Part shown: positions 25,828 to 34,648 of the stretch, piece by piece | Layout: each line of letters starts with the position of its first letter | How positions within the stretch are numbered: position 1 is the stretch's first letter | NCBI GenBank assembly: GCA_963677755.1 | Contig: OY782506.1 | Coordinates: forward strand, 1,860,001 to 1,924,000 | Reading direction: 5' to 3' | DNA length: 64,000 bases | Source: JAIOSF01 sp963677755 | Lineage (GTDB): Bacteria; Campylobacterota; Campylobacteria; Campylobacterales; Arcobacteraceae | Notes under the pieces: model-generated | Told to the model about the DNA's origin: nothing | Database searches by the model: none | The model's input: only the letters and a program-made list of their open reading frames with translations | Made by a program: the position numbers and the translations under genes

Positions 25828-26156
25828 ACAAATTAGTACTTTTACTTATTAACTTTTATCAAAAGTACTTAACTATACTATCATTTGGAAGTTGTAGATA
25901 TTATCCAACTTGCTCATCATATGCAAAAACTCAATTTCAACATAACAATTTTTTTAAAGCTTTTTTATTTTCAAGCTTACGAATACTAAAATGTAATCCA
26001 CTTTTTGATGGAGGATTTGACTATGTTAAAATAAAATCTCCTACAAATAGCAAAATAAATCTAGAATTTAAAAAAATTAAGGTAAAATACTGGCTTGTTC
26101 CAGTAGATAAAGACCAATGCTTTATACTGAAACATAATACAAAATGGGATAAATAA
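25824..26156 (+). CDS. yidD: Membrane protein insertion efficiency factor YidD
   Basis: A 110-residue protein with the YidD signature: an N-terminal amphipathic helix (LVLLLINFYQKYLTILSF) and GSCRYYPTCSSYAKTQF, then RILKCNPLFDGGFDYV. It assists YidC in inserting inner-membrane proteins. The ATG overlaps the rnpA stop by four bases and yidC begins immediately after its stop. It is somewhat longer at the C-terminus than the typical 80-90 residue form. Confidence 0.95.
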   Translation: MNKLVLLLINFYQKYLTILSFGSCRYYPTCSSYAKTQFQHNNFFKAFLFSSLRILKCNPLFDGGFDYVKIKSPTNSKINLEFKKIKVKYWLVPVDKDQCFILKHNTKWDK

Positions 26157-27800
26157 ATGTCAATAAACACGAATAATATGAATAAAGAAAAAACACAAAA
26201 AAAAATATTAATAGCTACAGCTTTATCATTTGCTTTTTTTATAGCTTATGATTTTTTATACTTACAACCAAAACAAGCAGCAGTAACTGAATTAAACAAA
26301 CAAAATGCGGTACAACAAACAACTGCGCAAACTACAAAAAACAGTGCTCCTACAACTGTAAATAACTCAGTATCAGCACAAAATAGTGCTCCTACAACAA
26401 ATACTGTAACAACAACCGATATTGTTTCAACAATTGAAACAAAAAATAATATTATCAAAATAGATAATTTAGGTAGAGTTGCGCAAGTAACTCTAAAAGA
26501 GGTACAATATGTTGATGAAGACAATAAACAACTTCATCTTTTTGAGCAAAATCAATTGCGACCTTTAGAAGTAAGATTTGCCAATACTGCTACAAACAAT
26601 GAAGCATTCAAAGTAAATGTTGTTGCTTCTTCAGGTAAAATAGATGCAATTAGCTCAGTTCAAAAACTAATTTTGACACAAAACCTTACAAATACAACAC
26701 TGACAAAAGTTTTAACATTTTATCCTGATGGACACTATGATATAGACATTAGTAGTACAAATAAAGAGGAGTTTTTTATCACTCCGGGATTTAGACCTAA
26801 TGTTTTAGCTGATATGTATGCAGATCATGGGGCACTTTTAACTTTAAACGACGGAACACTTAATATCATAGAAGATGAAGATATGGAAAAAAGTGCTGAA
26901 CTTGTTGGTGTAAATGTTGCTTCTGCCTTTGATAGATACTACGCAACTGTTTTATACAACTATGATGTAAGTATGGCAGTAAGTGTAATGAAAGATATCA
27001 ATGACTCACCAAATCTATTTATCCAAGCAAAAGATGGTATCTCACTTCATGGATATATGGGACCAAAAGAGTACAAAACACTTGTAGCACTTGATGAAAG
27101 GCTATCTTCTGTTATTGAGTATGGTTGGTTTACATTTATAGCAAAACCTATGTTTACAATGCTTCAATATATCCATGATTATGTTGGTAACTGGGGTTGG
27201 ACAATTGTTATAACTACAATTTTAATTAAACTTATACTATTTCCTTTATCTCATAAAGGTATGGTATCTATGAATAAGCTAAAAGATTTAGCACCAAAAA
27301 TCAAAGCTATTCAAGAAAAATATAAAGACGACAAACAAAAATCATCTATGCATATGATGGAACTTTATAAAAAAGAGGGTGCAAATCCAATGGGTGGATG
27401 TTTACCTATCATCTTACAAATACCTGTTTTCTTTGCTATTTATAGAGTTTTACTCAATGCTATTGAACTTAAAGGGAGTGAGTGGATATTATGGATTGAT
27501 GATTTAGCTGTTATGGATCCATATTTTGTACTACCTATTTTAATGGGTATCACAATGTTCTTACAACAAAAAATTACACCAAATACTATGACAGATCCAT
27601 TACAACAAAAAATGTTTCAATTTTTACCTGTAATATTTACATTTTTCTTCTTATGGTTCCCAGCAGGTCTTACATTGTACTGGTTTATAAATAACTTATT
27701 TACAATTGCTCAGCAATATTATGTAAATAGAATTTTTAGTGTAGCAAGAGTAGAAAGACACGATAAACACTTAGAAGAGAAACATCACAATAAAAAATAA
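26157..27800 (+). CDS. yidC: Membrane protein insertase YidC
   Basis: A 547-residue Oxa1/YidC insertase. It has an N-terminal membrane anchor (ILIATALSFAFFIAYDFLYL), a Thr/Gln-rich linker, a large periplasmic beta domain (about 90-330), and the five-helix insertase core with NWGWTIVITTILIKLILFPL and GCLPIILQIPVFFAIYRVL. The C-terminus is basic and His-rich (HDKHLEEKHHNKK), as expected for ribosome contact. A second ATG lies at codon 8; I keep the first because it directly abuts yidD. Confidence 0.97.
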   Translation: MSINTNNMNKEKTQKKILIATALSFAFFIAYDFLYLQPKQAAVTELNKQNAVQQTTAQTTKNSAPTTVNNSVSAQNSAPTTNTVTTTDIVSTIETKNNIIKIDNLGRVAQVTLKEVQYVDEDNKQLHLFEQNQLRPLEVRFANTATNNEAFKVNVVASSGKIDAISSVQKLILTQNLTNTTLTKVLTFYPDGHYDIDISSTNKEEFFITPGFRPNVLADMYADHGALLTLNDGTLNIIEDEDMEKSAELVGVNVASAFDRYYATVLYNYDVSMAVSVMKDINDSPNLFIQAKDGISLHGYMGPKEYKTLVALDERLSSVIEYGWFTFIAKPMFTMLQYIHDYVGNWGWTIVITTILIKLILFPLSHKGMVSMNKLKDLAPKIKAIQEKYKDDKQKSSMHMMELYKKEGANPMGGCLPIILQIPVFFAIYRVLLNAIELKGSEWILWIDDLAVMDPYFVLPILMGITMFLQQKITPNTMTDPLQQKMFQFLPVIFTFFFLWFPAGLTLYWFINNLFTIAQQYYVNRIFSVARVERHDKHLEEKHHNKK

Positions 27801-27810
27801 AGGATAAAGT

Positions 27811-28653
27811 ATGGCACGAGAGTTTCAAGGTAAAACTTTAGAAGAGGCTTATGAAAAAGCCTCTTCATCTTTAAAATGTTCCATAACTGATCTTCATATA
27901 GACATACAACAAGCACCAAGCAAAGGATTTTTGGGATTCTTTGCTAAAAATGCTATTATCAATGTAACTTTCCGAAAAGAAAAGAAACATTCCAAAAAAC
28001 ATTCCCATGAAGAACATAACGAAAATCAAAAGACAGAAACATTATCTTCAAAACTTAATTCCTTAAAAAATGAAGAAAAAACTGTTAAAAGTACAGAAAT
28101 AAAGCAAATTCAAGAAGAGAAAATTTTTAATGATTTTTATGAGAGTGAAACACAACAGCTTCATAAAACACCAATAATCAATAAATCACATCAAGAAACT
28201 ATCAAAGAGATTCAAGAACAAGTTCAAAATTTATTTTCAAAACTATGCTATCAAATAAATGAAATAAAAGTTGATATTATAGATGAAGGGAAAACTGTCT
28301 ATATAGAGTTTAGTGGCGAAGACAGTGCCCTTTTAATAGGAAAAGAAGGATATAGATACAAAGCCTTGTCTTATATTCTATTTAACTGGATAAACGATAA
28401 ATATGATATGATGTTACGACTAGAAATTGCTGAATTTTTAGCAAATCAAGAACAAGCGATATACACATATCTTGAACCTGTTATAGAAACTATTACTACA
28501 GAAGGTTTTTATAAAACTAAACCACTTGATGGAATATTAATCCATATTGCACTTACTAAATTAAGAGATGAGTTTCCAGACAAATATGTTGCAGTAAAAA
28601 CCAATATCAAAGGAGATAAGTATATTTTAGTGAACGAATACCGTTCTCACTAA
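27811..28653 (+). CDS. jag: Jag/KhpB RNA-binding protein
   Basis: A 280-residue protein with a Jag_N domain (residues 1-52, ARE FQGKTLEEAYEKA and SKGFLGFFAKNA), a charged variable linker, and a KH domain (about 150-215) with the GxxG loop LIGKEGYRY. The C-terminal R3H region is degenerate: the usual Arg of RxxxH is not evident in GILIHIALTKLRDEF. It lies between yidC and mnmE, the normal place for jag. Proteins of this type bind RNA and affect cell envelope and division. Confidence 0.92.
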   Translation: MAREFQGKTLEEAYEKASSSLKCSITDLHIDIQQAPSKGFLGFFAKNAIINVTFRKEKKHSKKHSHEEHNENQKTETLSSKLNSLKNEEKTVKSTEIKQIQEEKIFNDFYESETQQLHKTPIINKSHQETIKEIQEQVQNLFSKLCYQINEIKVDIIDEGKTVYIEFSGEDSALLIGKEGYRYKALSYILFNWINDKYDMMLRLEIAEFLANQEQAIYTYLEPVIETITTEGFYKTKPLDGILIHIALTKLRDEFPDKYVAVKTNIKGDKYILVNEYRSH

Positions 28654-28669
28654 TATACTTAATTTTTAA

Positions 28670-30010
28670 GTGATAAATGAAGATACAATAGTTGCTATTG
28701 CAACTGCAAACGGAATTGGGTCTATCTCTATAGTTAGACTAAGTGGAAGTGATGCCCTCAACATTGCAAAAGTAATTTCTAAACAATCTACCTTAAAACC
28801 AAGATATGCGAAGTTATCAAAACTCTATGATAAAAGTGATGAACTTATTGATGAAGCCTTAGTTCTTTATTTTCAAAATCCTTTCTCGTTTACAGGGGAA
28901 GATGTGGTTGAATTTCAATGTCATGGTGGAGTTGCCATATCAAATATTGTTTTAGAAACTTGCATAAAACATGGTGCAAGAATAGCAAACCCAGGTGAGT
29001 TTTCAAAACGAGCTTATTTAAATAATAAAATAGACCTCTCACAAGCACAAGCAATATCAAAAATGATAGAAGCAAAAAGTGAAGATGCTGTAAAATTACT
29101 TGCTCGTCAATTAAAAGGTGAATTAAGTGAATTTGTAGATGTAATAAGAAAAGACTTACTTTTCATGTTGGCATATACTGAGGTAAATATTGATTATGCA
29201 GAAGAAGATTTACCAAAAGATATTTTTGAACAAATTAAAGACAAACTTGATACAACACAAATTAAACTTGATAATACATTAGAAGCAAGTAGAAGAAGAG
29301 AGGGGCTTATTGAGGGCTTTAAAGTGGCTATAGTTGGAAAGCCAAATGTTGGAAAATCTAGTTTACTTAATAAACTTTTAAATTTTAATCGTGCTATTGT
29401 TAGTGATATAGCTGGAACAACAAGAGATACAATAGAAGAAAGTGTTCGTATTGGAACTCATGTTATAAAAATAGTTGACACTGCAGGAATTAGAGATGCG
29501 AAAGATGAGATAGAAAAAATAGGTATTGAAAAATCAAAAGAAGCTATTGAACAATCGGATATTGTAATAGCTTTATTTGATGGTAGTAGAGAATTTAATG
29601 ATGAAGATCAGAAAATAGTTGATATTTTAGATACAACAAATAAAGAAACTATTGTACTTCTTACAAAAGCAGATTTAGAACAAAAATTAGACACAAATTT
29701 GATAGATTCAGCATACTTAACACTTAATACCAAAGAAAATATCAAGCCGTTAATTACACATCTTGAGAAGATTTTAAATCAAAATACAAGTGGTGATGAT
29801 ATTACATTAATATCAAAACAACAAATAATGGAAGTTGAAAACACCCTTGCTACTATCAAACAAGCCTATATTCCTTTAGAAACTGGGGAATTAGAGTTTT
29901 TTGCACATCATATTAATGAAGCGATTGAATCTATATCAAATATTACAAGACCTTATGAACATAGTCAAATGTTAGATGTAATGTTTGGTGAATTTTGTTT
30001 AGGAAAATAA
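28670..30010 (+). CDS. mnmE: tRNA uridine-5-carboxymethylaminomethyl modification GTPase MnmE
   Basis: A 446-residue tRNA-modifying GTPase that acts with MnmG on wobble uridines. It has an N-terminal folate-binding-type domain (TIVAIATANGIGSISIVRLSG), a helical region and an internal G domain with GKPNVGKSSLLN, DTAGIRD and TKAD, and ends with the conserved C-terminal CLGK motif. GTG start at 28670. It closes the rpmH-to-mnmE operon, and bpt follows two bases later. Confidence 0.97.
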   Translation: MINEDTIVAIATANGIGSISIVRLSGSDALNIAKVISKQSTLKPRYAKLSKLYDKSDELIDEALVLYFQNPFSFTGEDVVEFQCHGGVAISNIVLETCIKHGARIANPGEFSKRAYLNNKIDLSQAQAISKMIEAKSEDAVKLLARQLKGELSEFVDVIRKDLLFMLAYTEVNIDYAEEDLPKDIFEQIKDKLDTTQIKLDNTLEASRRREGLIEGFKVAIVGKPNVGKSSLLNKLLNFNRAIVSDIAGTTRDTIEESVRIGTHVIKIVDTAGIRDAKDEIEKIGIEKSKEAIEQSDIVIALFDGSREFNDEDQKIVDILDTTNKETIVLLTKADLEQKLDTNLIDSAYLTLNTKENIKPLITHLEKILNQNTSGDDITLISKQQIMEVENTLATIKQAYIPLETGELEFFAHHINEAIESISNITRPYEHSQMLDVMFGEFCLGK

Positions 30011-30011
30011 A

Positions 30012-30752
30012 ATGTTTAGAAATTCATCAGTTTTAGAATTTTTGGAAGAGAATAAGGATTGCTCTTATTTTGAAAATAAATCTTCAGATATACGATATAG
30101 ATATATGGAACATTGTTCTGCTGAAGAACAGATGAAAATGTTAGAACGAGGTTGGAGAAGATTTGGAAATATGCATTTTGTTCCAGAATGTAAAAATTGT
30201 ACAGAATGTAAAACAATAAGAATTGATGTTAAAAATTTCAAATTTACAAAAAATCAAAAAAGAATTTTAAATAAAAATAAAGAGACTCAAGTTTACATTC
30301 AAAAACCTACAGTAACTTACGAGCATATTAATCTTTTTAATAAATATCATCAACATATGCAATATAAAAAAGATTGGCAAGAAAATATAATAGATGTGCA
30401 AGAGTATCATAATTCTTATGTGAATGGTGCTCATGATTTTGGGAAAGAGATACTCTACTTTAGAGATGAGAAACTTGTTGCTGTTGCATTAAGTGATATA
30501 TTAACAGAAGGTGTTTCTGCTATATATTGTTACTATGACCATGATTACGAAGATTTATCTTTGGGTAAATTTTCAATTCTTGCACAAATAAGTATTGCTA
30601 AACAAGCAAATATCCCTTATTTGTATTTAGGATATTGGATACAAGACCACTATAGTATGGGATACAAAGAAAACTATAAACCTTTTGAAGAATTGAAAAA
30701 TAGAGCAAAACTAACAGAAGAAACAATATGGAGTTATCATGAACGAAGATAG
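30012..30752 (+). CDS. bpt: Aspartate/glutamate leucyltransferase (Bpt family)
   Basis: A 246-residue aminoacyl-tRNA-protein transferase. The N-terminal half has the family Cys-rich region (CSYF, ECKNCTEC) and RGWRRFGNMHFVP; the C-terminal half contains AIYCYYDHDY and YLYLGYWIQDHYSMGYKENYKP. Such enzymes add Leu to N-terminal Asp/Glu for degradation by ClpAP/ClpS in the bacterial N-end rule. It overlaps the next gene by 14 bases. Confidence 0.93.
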   Translation: MFRNSSVLEFLEENKDCSYFENKSSDIRYRYMEHCSAEEQMKMLERGWRRFGNMHFVPECKNCTECKTIRIDVKNFKFTKNQKRILNKNKETQVYIQKPTVTYEHINLFNKYHQHMQYKKDWQENIIDVQEYHNSYVNGAHDFGKEILYFRDEKLVAVALSDILTEGVSAIYCYYDHDYEDLSLGKFSILAQISIAKQANIPYLYLGYWIQDHYSMGYKENYKPFEELKNRAKLTEETIWSYHERR

Positions 30753-31140
30753 AAGAACAACAATAGTTGATGAGGAAATCGCAGATTTAGAAGAAAACAG
30801 TAAAAGAGATGAGATATTTGAACATTTTAAATTAGCTCTTTTAAATGAAGACCCAACAAGACTACTTGGAAAATTTTATAACTATTGTGATGAATATGTC
30901 AATTTTGAATTTGATGAAAGTGCATTAAATATGGATGAAGCAGAGAGTGTTCTTAGAAAAACAAATATTTTACGAGACAAACTTCTAACTGCATTAGAAG
31001 AGATACTATCTTACAAGTTCGAAAATATAAAAACAGATACACCCAAGTTTCAAATCTCTTTTACAACAACTATTGAAGATACAAAATATACTATTTGTAT
31101 AGAAGTTTTTCCAGATAGTTTTGATTTAGAGATAATATAA
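30739..31140 (+). CDS. Hypothetical acidic protein
   Basis: A 133-residue soluble, acidic protein without transmembrane segments. I do not recognise a family. It overlaps bpt by 14 bases and precedes trmD by 8, so it is co-expressed with translation-related genes. The place of rimM, rpsP and khpA, common neighbours of trmD elsewhere, is not occupied by recognisable homologues. Confidence 0.8.
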   Translation: MNEDRRTTIVDEEIADLEENSKRDEIFEHFKLALLNEDPTRLLGKFYNYCDEYVNFEFDESALNMDEAESVLRKTNILRDKLLTALEEILSYKFENIKTDTPKFQISFTTTIEDTKYTICIEVFPDSFDLEII

Positions 31141-31148
31141 AATTCATT

Positions 31149-31826
31149 ATGAACTTTACTTTTATAACGCTTTTTCCTAACCTTATTAAACCCTATTTTG
31201 AAGACTCTATATTAAAAAAAGCAATAGAAAAAAATTTAATTGCAATAAATTTTTTTAATCCAAGAGACTACACAAAAAATAAACACAAAAAAGTAGATGA
31301 TACACTTTGTGGTGGAGGTGCTGGACAACTTATATTTCCACAACCACTTTTTGACCTTTTAGATGAAATTAAAACCAAAGATAAAGATGCTTACATTATT
31401 TTTCCACTTGCTGCTGCAAAGCCATTTAGACAAAAAGATGCCGTAAGATTAGCCAAAAAAAAACATCTTGTATTTGTAAGTGGTAGATATGAAGGGATTG
31501 ATGAAAGAGTTATAGAAACCTATGCAAACGAAGTTTTTAGTATTGGGGATTATGTCTTAACTGGGGGAGAATTAGCATCTACAGTTATGGCTGATGCAAT
31601 TAGTAGAAATTGTGATGGAGTATTGGGAAATAATGAATCTTTAGATGAAGAAAGTTATAATACAAATGAAGAAGAGAAACTTACACTTGAAGCTCCCTCT
31701 TTTACAAAACCAATCAATTTTAATGATTTAAATGTGCCTTCAGAATTATTAAAGGGAAATCACGCTAAAATTCGCAACTTAAAACTAAGACTGTCTAAGT
31801 GCAAAACTAAGTACTTTAGACCATAA
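31149..31826 (+). CDS. trmD: tRNA (guanine-N1-)-methyltransferase
   Basis: A 225-residue SPOUT methyltransferase that makes m1G37 in tRNAs to prevent frameshifting. Motifs are DDTLCGGGAGQ, VFVSGRYEGIDERVIE and SIGDYVLTGGELAS, which form the knotted SAM site, and a C-terminal ASFTKPINF region with LLKGNH. It precedes rplS, as in most bacteria. Confidence 0.97.
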   Translation: MNFTFITLFPNLIKPYFEDSILKKAIEKNLIAINFFNPRDYTKNKHKKVDDTLCGGGAGQLIFPQPLFDLLDEIKTKDKDAYIIFPLAAAKPFRQKDAVRLAKKKHLVFVSGRYEGIDERVIETYANEVFSIGDYVLTGGELASTVMADAISRNCDGVLGNNESLDEESYNTNEEEKLTLEAPSFTKPINFNDLNVPSELLKGNHAKIRNLKLRLSKCKTKYFRP

Positions 31827-31828
31827 AT

Positions 31829-31864
31829 GGGGCACTTTGGGTATTTTAAAAGACACATACCCCC
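31829..31864 (+). promoter_or_regulatory. Hairpin-forming leader before rplS
   Basis: GGGTAT (31839-31844) can pair with ATACCC (31857-31862); a GGGG at 31829-31832 can also pair with CCCC (31861-31864), so two folds compete. There is no T-run. It could be an L19 leader, but the evidence is only base pairing. Confidence 0.3.
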
Positions 31865-31880
31865 GACATAAGGAAAAAAA

Positions 31881-32237
31881 ATGAAAAATAAATACATTGC
31901 AGCTTTTGAAGCAGCACAGATTGAAGCTAAAGAGATACCACAATTCAGAGCTGGTGATACACTAAGACTTGGTGTTGAAATTAAAGAGGGTGAGAAAAAA
32001 AGGGTTCAGAATTTTGAAGGAATCGTTATTGCTTTAAAAGGTGAAGGTGTATCTAATACTTTTACAATCAGAAAAACTGGTGCAAATGGTATTGGTGTTG
32101 AAAGAATTTTCCCATTATACTCTGAAAGTTTAAAAACAATCGAAGTATTAAGAAGAGGTGATGTTAGACGAGCTAAGTTACATTACTTAAGAGGTCTTAA
32201 AGGTAAGGCTGCAAAAATTAAAGAATTAAGAAAATAA
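31881..32237 (+). CDS. rplS: 50S ribosomal protein L19
   Basis: The 118-residue product matches L19 throughout, with PQFRAGDTLRLGVEIKEGEK, VQNFEGIVIALKG, FTIRKTGANGIGVERIFPLY and VRRAKLHYLRGLKGKAAKI. L19 lies at the interface of the 30S and 50S subunits. AAGGAAAA is its ribosome binding site. It is followed by a strong terminator. Confidence 0.98.
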   Translation: MKNKYIAAFEAAQIEAKEIPQFRAGDTLRLGVEIKEGEKKRVQNFEGIVIALKGEGVSNTFTIRKTGANGIGVERIFPLYSESLKTIEVLRRGDVRRAKLHYLRGLKGKAAKIKELRK

Positions 32238-32257
32238 TTTCTAATATCTTTATTTTT

Positions 32258-32292
32258 AAAAGGTAAGTATCTTTTGATACTTACCTTTTTTT
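32258..32292 (+). terminator. Rho-independent terminator after rplS
   Basis: GGTAAGTATC and GATACTTACC form a perfect 10-bp stem with a TTTT loop, followed by a run of T. The next gene starts only 8 bases further on. Confidence 0.93.
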
Positions 32293-32299
32293 ATATCTT

Positions 32300-33175
32300 A
32301 TGAATATTGAAACTAACTCTCCTATACAAAAAATAACTTTTGAAAAACAATCTTTTTTAATCAAAAGAGATGACCTTCTGCATAAAGATTTTAGTGGTAA
32401 TAAAGCACGAAAATTTTACTACTATTTTATCAATGATTTTCCTCTTACTCATACAGTAGTAAGCTACGGCTCAAATCAATCAAATGCAATGTATAGTTTG
32501 TCTGTATTAGCAAAATTAAAAGGTTGGAAATTTATTTATTATGTAGATCATATCCCTTCTTTTTTAAAAGACAATCCTCAAGGAAATTATAAATATGCTA
32601 TAGAAAATGGCATGAATATTATTGAAAATAAAAATTTTGAAAAAGATAAATTACACTTACAAAAAAATGAACTCTTTATAAGTGAAGGTGGTGCTGTAAA
32701 TGAAGCTCAATATGGACTTAAGATATTAGCCAATGAGATAAAAGAGTATCAAAAAATAAATAATATAAAAAACTTAAAAATCTTTCTTCCAAGTGGTACA
32801 GGTACAACTGCCCTATTCTTACAGAAATATTTAGATAGTGATGTTTTAACTTGTCCTTGTGTTGGAGATAGTGACTATTTAAAAAAACAATTTTTAGAAC
32901 TTGAAAGTGATAAACAATCTCATCCAACTATTATAGATACAGACAAAAAATATCATTTTGGAAAACTGTATAAAGAGAATTATATTTTATGGAAAGAGTT
33001 AAAAGAAAAAACACATATAGAGTTTGATTTATTATATGACCCTATTGGGATGAAAACTTTTTTATCTTTACCAAAAAATGAAGATTTTACCTACCTATAT
33101 ATCCACCAAGGTGGAGTTATAGGGAACATTACTATGATTGAAAGATATCTTTACAAATATAAAGATTTAGTTTAA
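32300..33175 (+). CDS. PLP-dependent ACC deaminase / D-cysteine desulfhydrase-like protein
   Basis: A 291-residue fold-type II PLP enzyme. LIKRDDLLHKDFSGNKARK contains the candidate Schiff-base lysine, SYGSNQSNAMYSLS the substrate-binding loop, and FLPSGTGTTALFL the phosphate-binding loop. The family includes 1-aminocyclopropane-1-carboxylate deaminase and D-cysteine desulfhydrase; the substrate cannot be fixed here. The gene starts immediately after the rplS terminator without a visible ribosome binding site, and its end overlaps argH (opposite strand) by 9 bases. Confidence 0.85.
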   Translation: MNIETNSPIQKITFEKQSFLIKRDDLLHKDFSGNKARKFYYYFINDFPLTHTVVSYGSNQSNAMYSLSVLAKLKGWKFIYYVDHIPSFLKDNPQGNYKYAIENGMNIIENKNFEKDKLHLQKNELFISEGGAVNEAQYGLKILANEIKEYQKINNIKNLKIFLPSGTGTTALFLQKYLDSDVLTCPCVGDSDYLKKQFLELESDKQSHPTIIDTDKKYHFGKLYKENYILWKELKEKTHIEFDLLYDPIGMKTFLSLPKNEDFTYLYIHQGGVIGNITMIERYLYKYKDLV

Positions 33176-34555
33176 ACTTTCCAACCACTCTTGGAAAGCT
33201 TTTACTTGTTCTTCTGTTCTAGCTGTACTAGTACCTCCAAAACTTGTTCTTGCATTCATAGAGTTTCTAAGGTTTAAATACTCTAAAATATCTTCATTTA
33301 TAGAAGCTACTTCGTTATTTGCACCTCGTATCTCTTCAAGTGTTAATTCACTCATATCTTTACCAAGTTTATTGGCAACAGCAACTACATCTTTTGTGAT
33401 ATAGTATGCTGTTCTAAAAGGTAAATTTGCTTTTTGTACTAAATAGTCAGCTAAATCTGTCGCACTTAAATGCCCTACCTTACAAGCATCTTCCATAGTA
33501 TCAACATTTATAATAAGTGTATCCATAACAGAGGTTAATATATCTATAGATATCTCAGCAGTTGCTACACTATCAAAAACACCCTCTTTGTCTTCTTGAG
33601 TATCTTTATTGTATGCTAATGGTAACCCTTTCATCACAGTTAGTAAACTCATAAGATTTCCATATACTCGTCCTGTTTTCCCTCGAAGTAATTCTGGAAC
33701 ATCAGGATTTTTCTTTTGTGGCATAATAGAACTTGTAGTTGCATATTCATCACTCATTTTTACAAAACCAAACTCATAACTTGACCATAAAATCAACTCT
33801 TCTGAAATTCGACTTATATGCATCATAGTTGTTGATATATTAAATAATATCTCTAAAGCAAAATCTCTATTACTACTTGTGTCTAAAGCACATGCCGTTG
33901 GTGCATCAAAACCTAAAAGCTCACTTGTTTTAAATCTATCTATATTATGTGGTGTTCCTGCAAGTGCTGCACTTCCTAGCGGACAGTTATTGTTTCTCTC
34001 ATAAGAGCTTGTAAATCGTTCATAATCTCTTTTAAACATATTTGCATAAGCTAGCATATGAAAACCAAAGTTTACAGGCTGAGCGTGTTGCAAATGCGTC
34101 ATTCCTGGTATTAAAGTTTCCGTATGCTTTGAAGCAATACTTACAAAAGTTTTAATCAGATTTTGCAGTTTATCTTGTATCACGACTGTTTTATCTTGAA
34201 CATATAAAGCAAAATCAGTTGCCACTTGGTCATTTCTACTTCGTGCTGTATGAAGTCTTCCTCCTGCATCGCCTATATATTCTGTAAGTTTTGACTCTAT
34301 AGCCATATGCACATCTTCGTGCTCTATTTTCCACTCAAATTCACCAGCTTCTATCTCATTTTTGATTCGTAATAGCCCAGCTTCTATTTTCTCTTGATCT
34401 TCTACAGTGATAATACCTTGTAAAGCTAACATTTTACTATGTGCGATACTCCCTTTTATATCTTGTGCATACAGCTCTTTATCGAACATAACAGAAGCAT
34501 TAAATTGGTCTAATAGTGCGGCATTTGTATTTTTTAGTATTTGATCTTTTGACAT
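33167..34555 (-). CDS. argH: Argininosuccinate lyase
   Basis: A 462-residue fumarase-superfamily enzyme that cleaves argininosuccinate to arginine and fumarate. It has the signature TTSSIMPQKKNPDVPE, HTARSRNDQVATDFALYV and the GMTHLQHAQPVNFGFHML segment with the catalytic histidine. It is on the minus strand, convergent with the PLP deaminase, and separated from nifU by a terminator at 34605. Confidence 0.97.
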   Translation of the reverse strand: MSKDQILKNTNAALLDQFNASVMFDKELYAQDIKGSIAHSKMLALQGIITVEDQEKIEAGLLRIKNEIEAGEFEWKIEHEDVHMAIESKLTEYIGDAGGRLHTARSRNDQVATDFALYVQDKTVVIQDKLQNLIKTFVSIASKHTETLIPGMTHLQHAQPVNFGFHMLAYANMFKRDYERFTSSYERNNNCPLGSAALAGTPHNIDRFKTSELLGFDAPTACALDTSSNRDFALEILFNISTTMMHISRISEELILWSSYEFGFVKMSDEYATTSSIMPQKKNPDVPELLRGKTGRVYGNLMSLLTVMKGLPLAYNKDTQEDKEGVFDSVATAEISIDILTSVMDTLIINVDTMEDACKVGHLSATDLADYLVQKANLPFRTAYYITKDVVAVANKLGKDMSELTLEEIRGANNEVASINEDILEYLNLRNSMNARTSFGGTSTARTEEQVKAFQEWLESLN

Positions 34556-34595
34556 AAGTATCCTAATATTTGTGATTATTTTTTGAGATTATAAC

Positions 34596-34625
34596 ATAAA
34601 AAAAGGTAGAGTCAAAAACTCTACC
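34596..34625 (-). terminator. Terminator downstream of nifU
   Basis: On the minus strand GGTAGAGT and ACTCTACC pair around a five-base loop and are followed by a run of seven or more T. It separates nifU from argH. Confidence 0.9.
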
Positions 34626-34648
34626 CTATTTTCAATTTAATTTAAAAA

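Noticed and set aside
33167..33175. Overlap of PLP gene and argH stops suggesting a fusion or frameshift
   Set aside because: The genes converge and each has a full-length product; a short tail-to-tail overlap is normal.
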